Source of the DNA: Parelaphostrongylus tenuis
Taxonomy: Eukaryota > Nematoda > Chromadorea > Rhabditida > Metastrongylidae
Direction of reading: 5' to 3'
NCBI GenBank assembly: GCA_019055375.1
Contig: JAHQIW010003648.1
Span: 298,501 to 362,500, forward strand
Length of the DNA stretch: 64,000 bases
Part shown: positions 57,901 to 64,000 of the stretch, one piece after another
Layout of the letters: the number at the start of each line of letters is the position of its first letter
Numbering within the stretch: the stretch's first letter is position 1
Notes under the pieces: generated by a model
The model's input: the letters and a program-made list of their open reading frames with translations, nothing else
The model's database searches: none
What the model was told of the DNA's origin: nothing
Translations under genes and position numbers: made by a program

Positions 57901-59957
57901 GGCAACTTGAACAGGGACCGAAAGACGATATGGAATGCTGGTTGTACATGGTATGGTGAGAACGTTCGTAATTGTTCTAAGTTGCTGTGGTGGAAGTGTC
58001 CTCTCATTAGATGGGCACCAAATAGCAGATAAACTATCTCCTTCCAGTTCACGTTTTACTTCCTCCTGCTTTTGCTTACCAACACGTGAGAATCACAGTC
58101 GTGATGATCTGTCTGTCCTTTCTAAAGAATCTTAGCCACGATATACAATTGTAGTTACTTCCTCTGATGACGAGCGGGACAGCATCTCTTTCATCAAGTG
58201 ACTTCTTCAATCATCCAGCAAAGAAAGGCACAAGCATTCTCTGTACATATATATTTTTATACAGTCTCATATTCCAGGTGTTGTGCCGATCTCAACATTT
58301 CGTGCTTTGATTTATATGCTCAATATCCATCGCCCACGGAGTTCATTGAAAATCTCAGATGAGGCTTCGATCACTGCTTGAGCATTGTCACCTTTTTGAT
58401 GAATACCATCAATTTCTGCTGGAGCCCATTTTCTCAGAGTTCCATGCCAGCTCTCTCACTATTTACCGATTCGGAAAGATGAGGATGAGAGACTTGGTGA
58501 GCCAGTGGGCGAGGATCGAACAATCACCAAATACATTTATAATGGTTACTTGTAGATTATTCCCATACTTCTTGTCATGATTTTTCACGCTAAGTCTTGT
58601 AATATCGATTTCGATGTTTTCTGATAATTTATCGAAAAACATTCAACTGGCTCGCAATACTGTGTTAATCGAATATGCCAATTCAGCAAAATTACTTTAT
58701 TCGTCGTCTTTGCTTAGTGTTTGTAAAGATTTCATTTTCTTTATGTTCTATAGTATAGATCTTGATTATCCCCTCGTGCTTAGTTATACAGATTTAGAGT
58801 GCGTGAGGCTCTTAGAGTCACCATTGAGTGATAAATGCCACTTAATTTTGAAAAAGAACAGGAACGAATTAAGAAATCGCTGTGGTCGACGCTTATTGAT
58901 AAGCAGGTTTTTACCGTCGTTGAACCAATTCCAATAACTCCCATTCTTATAAAAACTACACGAAAACTTCGCTTGCTACTGTTCACTTCCTGGGGACTCA
59001 CTTAGTCATGACAAACCCTTTATATACGGCGGAATGATTCCTTTATTCCCACCAATAGCAACCATTGAACTGTGACCTTTTGAACTTTTCAAATCTGTTA
59101 TCTATTATGAAAGAGCTAACATTCTGTGGCTTATTAAAAGGTTCAAACTGACCACGTTTATGTCAACGATTCAAAGGCTTTAACAGTAGTCCCGTTGATG
59201 AGCCTAAGGAAACAACTGGCTGCTACTTTTCATAGAAGGCCGTAGTGACAAAACTTCAGCCACTCAGGTGCTAATACTGTCGTAAGTTTTCATTTGTTTC
59301 TTGGGAGTTTTCAGTGCTTCGATCTATTTGACGATGAGAATGGTTTGCCATGGAAGAGATGTGAGCGTGAGGAAATTCTGGGAAAAAAAGAAAAGTTCTT
59401 CAAATTAGAACGTATGTCGAATTTTTATTTTTTCACAAAAAACAGATTAAAAGATGGGCTATAATTCAAGCACTGTAATAATCTACTCTTTGCAGTTCCG
59501 GAATGTTATAATATAGTTCCTGAAGACTTCAAAAGACTTGTGGAGTACATAAATGGACTAAAATACGCCGATGAGCCAGATTATGTGTTAGTGTTTGATT
59601 TTTGTGATATTAGTCGTGCGCACGTTTGTGGAAACAACGGTAATCTATGAATGGGCATTCACTAAACCTGATGTTGGGTTGATTTCGCTTGAAGAAACTA
59701 TCAAATGGCCTTGTTAATACTATAGTGATAAAATCCACTGTATTTCTTTTGAGCAGTTTCACTGTATTATGTTTTTCAGGTATCTACGTAACTCTTTGCA
59801 AGCCATTTCTAAAGAAGCTAGGGTAGATTTTTCGAAGCCATTAGATTGGGCTGGTATCACTAAGAGGCGTGCAGAAAAGGCTGAGAAAGAGGTTGGCTGT
59901 GACGTACTAAACCGGCTCAATGTATCTGATTATTGTACTTTGTTATTGTTCCTTTAG
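54274..59957 (+). CDS. Casein kinase 1 / tau-tubulin kinase-like serine/threonine kinase, 8 exons (5' end incomplete)
   Basis: Probable cytosolic Ser/Thr kinase of the CK1 superfamily (TTBK-like branch, greatly expanded in nematodes). Exons: 54274-54355, 54776-54934, 55469-55617, 55784-55897, 57839-57950, 59315-59411, 59496-59586, 59780-59957; all seven joins agree in phase. Together they give about 325 codons. Seen in order: glycine loop [10 protein letters not shown], catalytic lysine in [85 protein letters not shown] and [13 protein letters not shown], which is the standard CK1/TTBK layout. The codon for R of HRD is split between exons 3 and 4. The protein ends shortly after the kinase domain with a basic-acidic tail. 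The first coding exon upstream of 54,274 was not identified. Confidence 0.93.
55469..57950 (+). CDS. Kinase exons 3-5: catalytic loop, DFG motif and activation segment
   Basis: Exon 3 (55469-55617) runs from [17 protein letters not shown] to [13 protein letters not shown]. Exon 4 (55784-55897) completes the arginine and reads [15 protein letters not shown] and [13 protein letters not shown]. Exon 5 (57839-57950) reads [20 protein letters not shown] and [18 protein letters not shown]. All catalytic residues (HRD aspartate, the following DIKPQN lysine and asparagine, DFG aspartate) are present, so an active kinase is expected. The 1.9-kb intron between exons 4 and 5 contains two SINE-1 heads in opposite orientation. 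Confidence 0.9.
56540..56695 (-). repeat. SINE-1 copy, reverse member of a mirrored pair
   Basis: Reverse B box ggagtcgaacc (56582-56592), reverse A box region gctctaacccgttgcattac, then ctttctacgctac. It is intact enough to show a perfect B box. It lies in the kinase gene intron between exons 4 and 5. Confidence 0.8.
56795..57080 (+). repeat. SINE-1 copy, forward member of a mirrored pair
   Basis: Starts with a reverse tail (accacctttggcggtggtat to gatgtgcaaaactttt), then the gcgtagaaagagtggtggca leader, a forward head with B box gagttcgagtcc (56981-56992), and ends with the same tail in the other orientation (cacaccaccgctaaaag). It lies in the kinase intron between exons 4 and 5, about 100 bp from the reverse copy. 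Confidence 0.8.
59315..59957 (+). CDS. Kinase exons 6-8: C-lobe and C-terminus
   Basis: Exon 6 (59315-59411) reads [20 protein letters not shown] then [12 protein letters not shown]. Exon 7 (59496-59586) reads [20 protein letters not shown]. Exon 8 (59780-59957) reads [20 protein letters not shown], then [17 protein letters not shown], and reaches a TAG stop. These match the end of the CK1/TTBK kinase fold. The last 20 residues after KEVGCD are not recognised; a further splice inside exon 8 cannot be excluded. No clear AATAAA signal follows directly. Confidence 0.88.
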
Positions 59958-60149
59958 AGTATTGATACCTGTGGCTTGAAAGCTGAATTATTTTGATGTT
60001 CCATTCTGATAACTCGTGTAACTCTGATGGCCGTTCTTCGTGCGTCCTGATGATCGTTTCCCATAGAGGGACCTATTTGAGGAGGATATCTTAGAATACC
60101 GATGCATCTTAAGCACGTCAAGTCGGGAAGGAAGAATAGTTTAAAGACA

Positions 60150-60447
60150 TTAAAGGATAAAGCTCTCGGCGTTGATCAATCCCTTAGGGATGCGCCATGC
60201 ATTCGACTTCAATTTCTAACTTCGTTTGAGGTGATTGAATGCATATCTGGCCTTTACAATGACTCGCGGTGGCCTACCGCTGAACCGAGTCAGTGCTGCT
60301 TAATTTCCCAGACAAGTCTGAGACCTGCCTGGTACCAATTTATCGACCCCGGAGGGATGGATGGCTTGGTGGGCCATGAGCGCGAGATCGAACCATTGAC
60401 CTCGTGTGCGACGCAGGGCACCTCTAACCACTGCGCCACATGCGCTT
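60150..60447 (-). repeat. SINE-2 copy, full length, well preserved
   Basis: Starts aaagctctcggcgttgatca and ends at a tRNA-like head with reverse B box gagatcgaacc (60384-60394) and reverse A box ccactgcgcca (60428-60438). This is the best reference copy of the family here, about 300 bp. It lies about 190 bp downstream of the kinase stop codon. Confidence 0.88.
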
Positions 60448-60569
60448 TTAGTTAGAAGACATAAATAGCTAATATCCGCAACAGTTTTACGGTAACTCTC
60501 CTCTTCAGCATAGCTGAATCTGATCCGTGGTACTCTCCTCGAATAAACAGCTCGTCTCTTCTTAAACAT

Positions 60570-60765
60570 AATCGACAAGATGCTTCATTTAACCACTTTT
60601 TTGAAAGTGGCATGATGCCATAACTAAAATCCAATATTGTTGAATGGTGCAAAAAAGCACCGCATCTCAAGCGGGAGCTAAACCCTCGTCCCAACCGCTT
60701 CCGAGGACGCGTGCTAATCACTGCACTACCTAGCCTATTTTGCTATCAGTCTTTCTGCGATATAA
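60570..60765 (-). repeat. SINE-1 copy, diverged
   Basis: Tail ttttgaaagtggcatgatgc, then gttgaatggtgcaaaaaa, reverse B-box-like gcgggagctaaaccc, reverse A box region gctaatcactgcactaccta and cagtctttctgcg end. Confidence 0.7.
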
Positions 60766-63559
60766 GGTATCTCCTCCGATGTGTAGCTGGGTCACAAAAA
60801 TGGGATGTTGTTCAACGGCTAAAACTACAAAGTATGGTTATCAGGATGCATAAAAGTAGGTGATTTTGCTGAAGCTTTATATTACTAGCTACATCTATTG
60901 TGCGTATTCTGCTTTCATCGAACAGAACAAAGATAAAGATGTCGAAAGTGGCCTTAGTCGTAGTATCATAGTAAGCAAAAATCCAAAGTTTCCCTCAACT
61001 TAGTCAATACAGCAATTCACAATTTATGCTTGAGCCATTGCTCGTTGAACATTGAAGTGCCAAATTGAAATTGTCATTATAAATCGGATGCCTACTGCAA
61101 ATGATTTCTTACATGTATGAATTCCATCGGTAAGGTCCTATGGCGAAACAACAAAATAGAACGTTTCAAATCTCAAGCTTTCACGTGATTACTGGCTTCA
61201 AAATTTCAGGAAACGTGAGCTTGGCGATACATCCTCGGACAACAGACAACAAGAGACCGGTTCCGGAGAGAAGCAAGAAGGAGCGCAGTCAGCTGCGAAG
61301 ACGTGCGTTTTTAACGAGAAACTTACGTTACGGTATTGCAAATATTAAGAGGGTGGACTGCAGTGGGGAAAACCTACCTTGATCACAAATTCAATAGCCT
61401 GCTCCGGACTGCAAGTTTTTTTTCGGTTCGATTGGACCAGAAGATCCAGGTGCACCCACTTCATCGCACATTTTCCGAGAAATTTGGAAAAGAGCAAGAT
61501 AAGCTGGCTTCTTAAAACAGTCGCTCTACTCGGTTTTCAAAAAGGAGAAAACGAAAAAAGGTATTCTGAGCCGGAAAATAAGCGAATCAATTGATGCATT
61601 CAAAGGTTTGCTTAGTCAGTATGAACACTATAATGTTTATGCCGTTTGGAACGAGTTGATCAGACTGTCTACGGACTAATTTCATTGCGTCACGTTCCAC
61701 CATTTAAAGCATGATAAAGTGATAAACCACCGTCATCGACTAGTACAGAGGAAAACACCATAAAGATTATCATTTTGGTCTATTTCACTGATTATTACGT
61801 TATGGTTTAGCAGTATTGCGAGTAGTGAAGTGGGTGTGAGATATAGTGTTCAAACGTTTGCGTGCTCACAGTATACGCGACCCCACAACGGACTGAATGT
61901 GCCTACGAATTCCAGGGTTGTCCTTTTGAGTAACTCTGTCAAGTTTTTTCCATCTGTTTAGAATTGCGGGATGACTGACTATATAACTTGCGCTGAAATA
62001 ACTTTTGATGTTCTCTGATAGAATATTCAAGCCTTTCAGAGGTCTGGTATGGCATTTGCAGTGGTATACGTACGTTTCGGAGTTTTCACACGCCCCAGTA
62101 GTACCACATGCCTCACGGCTCGCCCCACTACTGATAGCAGCAGAGTCAAAAATGTATCAATCTAGATAAATTATACTTCTATCTTTCGAAAATTACAGTC
62201 TAAACTGATTTTCAGACGATGGCTACGGTTGTTACGGAAGCATATAACTATATCCTCTTATCGACTATGTTTGAGACTTCGCATAAGAATTCTATATAGT
62301 CTGATAGAATGTAACATCAATGTTGTTTGTTTTAGCCCTTCCCACAGCCGTTTTTCAAAGAAGAAGAAAAAGTGATATTTGCACGCATATGAAGATTGGT
62401 TCTTAATTAGTGAGTCCATTCAAATCACTTGAAAATTTCTTTCCAAATGGTTAACCATTTGAACAATCCTTAATGGCATTCTGAAGTACTGGATACGGTT
62501 TACTGCGAGATAAAATTCCTCTCATAGACTTTTCCAATGCGGTAGTGAGTTTAGGATTTCCAATCAAAGCTAGATTTCATAGCAGACTAAAGCCAAATAT
62601 AATCTTCGCCTTTGTAACAATGTAGTCGCAAACTATCAAATCTTGTTTCGAGTCAGAAGAACTGGTTGCTGTTACCCGCTGAAAACGGCTTAAGCACCTA
62701 TCTCTAAAATAAAATAAGAACTTTTAGTTCTTGAGTGGTTTCCAGTCACACGTTCTATACGTATTGCTGTATAGGCAATCATGAGAGATAAGTAACAGAG
62801 TCACTAATCGCTTATCCAATTACATTGTCATCTGTAGAAAAGAAGTTTCATCCTTCATTCTGAAAGGCGGAAACGTAGACCTTCTCATGCTTCCATTTGC
62901 TGCTTATCACGTCGTTCTATACGAGATCCTTTCACCACACTTAGACATTATTCGTCTTCATCCTTTGCGTTATGGGAGAGCGGTGCCATGAACTACTAAT
63001 CTGCACTTGTGTACCTCCTTAGAACGAACTGATTCTGTTTTTTTTCCGAAGGAAGGTTAATCTGCTACCACTGATAGTCGTTTTTTATTGGGAACTTAAT
63101 GTCGGTTAAGGAATAGCCACTGAAAGTGAATACAACGCATGATAAAATAAGTAAGATGAGATTAAAAAAGCATCATGGCGGAATCCTGTTAACGACTTCA
63201 GTCTAAATCTCTCAAATGCTCTAATGTTTGAGAAAAATTTTTCAGTCATCGAAAAAACGCCAACTCAGGACGCTATTTCTGCACTGTTTCTAAACATATA
63301 GGACATTTGAATGTTTGATTAGTTTTCTATCTTCAAAATTTTGTGTGTTTATAGGATTGTTCCAATGTTTTCCTCACTCAATCATCAAGTGTTTCAAGTG
63401 GCAGCATTCCTTATGGATGTAATGCCTTGAATAAACGATAACATTCTGTTCTTGTAGACGTTTTCAATTGTAATATAAAAGATTCGATTTAATAAATGAG
63501 ACAGACGGGAATATTAGAATACGACTATTCAATCTTTTCTCTACCCATAAAAGGATGTA
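60766..63559. other. No gene recognised
   Basis: Short frames only (for example 61140-61382 and 61379-61594, plus strand), without family motifs. No tRNA-like heads or inverted repeats were noticed. Confidence 0.5.
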
Positions 63560-63750
63560 AATAAGGCTCACGGAATTGATGAATCTTTGAAGCATGGGTC
63601 ATGCATTCGTCTTCTATTTGTAGCTACTTTTGAGGTGATTGAGCGCATATCTGGTCTTTACATTGCCCCGTGGTAGCCTACTGATGCATCAAGTCAGTGC
63701 TGTACCCTCGCAAAGAGGTCTGGTAATAATTCACCGAACCAGCAGTATTT
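63560..63750 (-). repeat. SINE-2 copy, tail half, diverged
   Basis: Matches SINE-2 in reverse through aaggctcacggaattgatga, gtcatgcattcgtcttctat, ttttgaggtgattgagcgca and agtcagtgctgtaccctcg. Confidence 0.7.
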
Positions 63751-63974
63751 GGTGAACTTTGATTGCGGGATTGGACCAACGATCAACGATTGCTCATAAC
63801 CCATACTAGTGTCGGATCATTACGAAGAATTTGGAAATGTTTGGATATGAAACAGACTTCCATCAACCTAAACAAAGGCAGTAGCCTCGTTGATTTGAGT
63901 AGAAGGTCCACGAGTGATAAAACAAGTACTAATAAGCTTTTAAAGGCTTCTTATCGTCATTAATAATGAAGATA

Positions 63975-64000
63975 AAAAGGATAAAGCTCTCGGCGTTGAT
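63975..64000 (-). repeat. SINE-2 copy cut by the window end
   Basis: The last 26 bases (aaaggataaagctctcggcg and onwards) are identical to the tail terminus of the 60.15-kb SINE-2 copy, so another copy probably continues beyond the window. Confidence 0.65.

Overview
The window looks like nuclear DNA of a clade V (strongylid-type) parasitic or free-living nematode. The grounds are AT-rich sequence, two recognisable animal genes cut into many very short exons (mostly 50-150 bp) separated by introns of 0.1-3 kb, canonical GT/AG splice sites with short TTTCAG-type acceptors, mariner relics, and two abundant tRNA-derived SINE-like families. The species assignment is inference. There is no bacterial-type gene density, operon or CRISPR array.

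Layout. (1) 1-7,244: no gene recognised; degenerate SINE copies near 2.1, 5.4 and 5.6 kb. (2) 7,245-41,730, minus strand: one large gene for an alpha-2/delta auxiliary subunit of voltage-gated calcium channels, reconstructed as 33 exons (about 1,080 codons). It runs from a signal peptide (41.7 kb) through the VWA N-terminal region (36-38.5 kb), the VWA domain with an intact MIDAS (30-35.5 kb), the Cache region (25.4-30.1 kb), a second Cache-like half with conserved cysteines (12.2-23.6 kb), and the Cys-rich C-terminus with a short hydrophobic tail (7.2-11.3 kb). Nearly all reconstructed exon joins agree in reading phase. Its introns hold mariner relics (15.4-16.2 and 37.3-37.8 kb), a GC-rich terminal-inverted-repeat element in two copies (32.4 and 35.6 kb), a hammerhead-ribozyme-like fold (16.4 kb) and several SINEs. 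(3) 41,731-54,273: no convincing gene; a ~370 bp (GT)n tract, SINE clusters (42.0, 43.7, 46.1-46.5, 48.6, 51.5-52.0 kb) and a 0.67-kb foldback repeat (52.7-53.35 kb). (4) 54,274-59,957, plus strand: a casein kinase 1 / tau-tubulin-kinase-like protein kinase in at least 8 exons, with all main kinase motifs intact and the first coding exon not found. (5) 59,958-64,000: SINE copies and otherwise featureless DNA.

The two genes are about 12.5 kb apart in head-to-head orientation (5' ends facing each other); nothing indicates co-regulation. The alpha-2/delta protein is expected in the secretory pathway and on the neuronal or muscle plasma membrane, where it promotes channel trafficking; the kinase is expected to be cytosolic. 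The most unusual observations are a phase-compatible 43-codon exon inside the VWA domain, an out-of-order hydrophobic exon at 8.5-8.7 kb whose phases match a gap in the gene model, the hammerhead-like fold, and nested or palindromic SINE and mariner structures.
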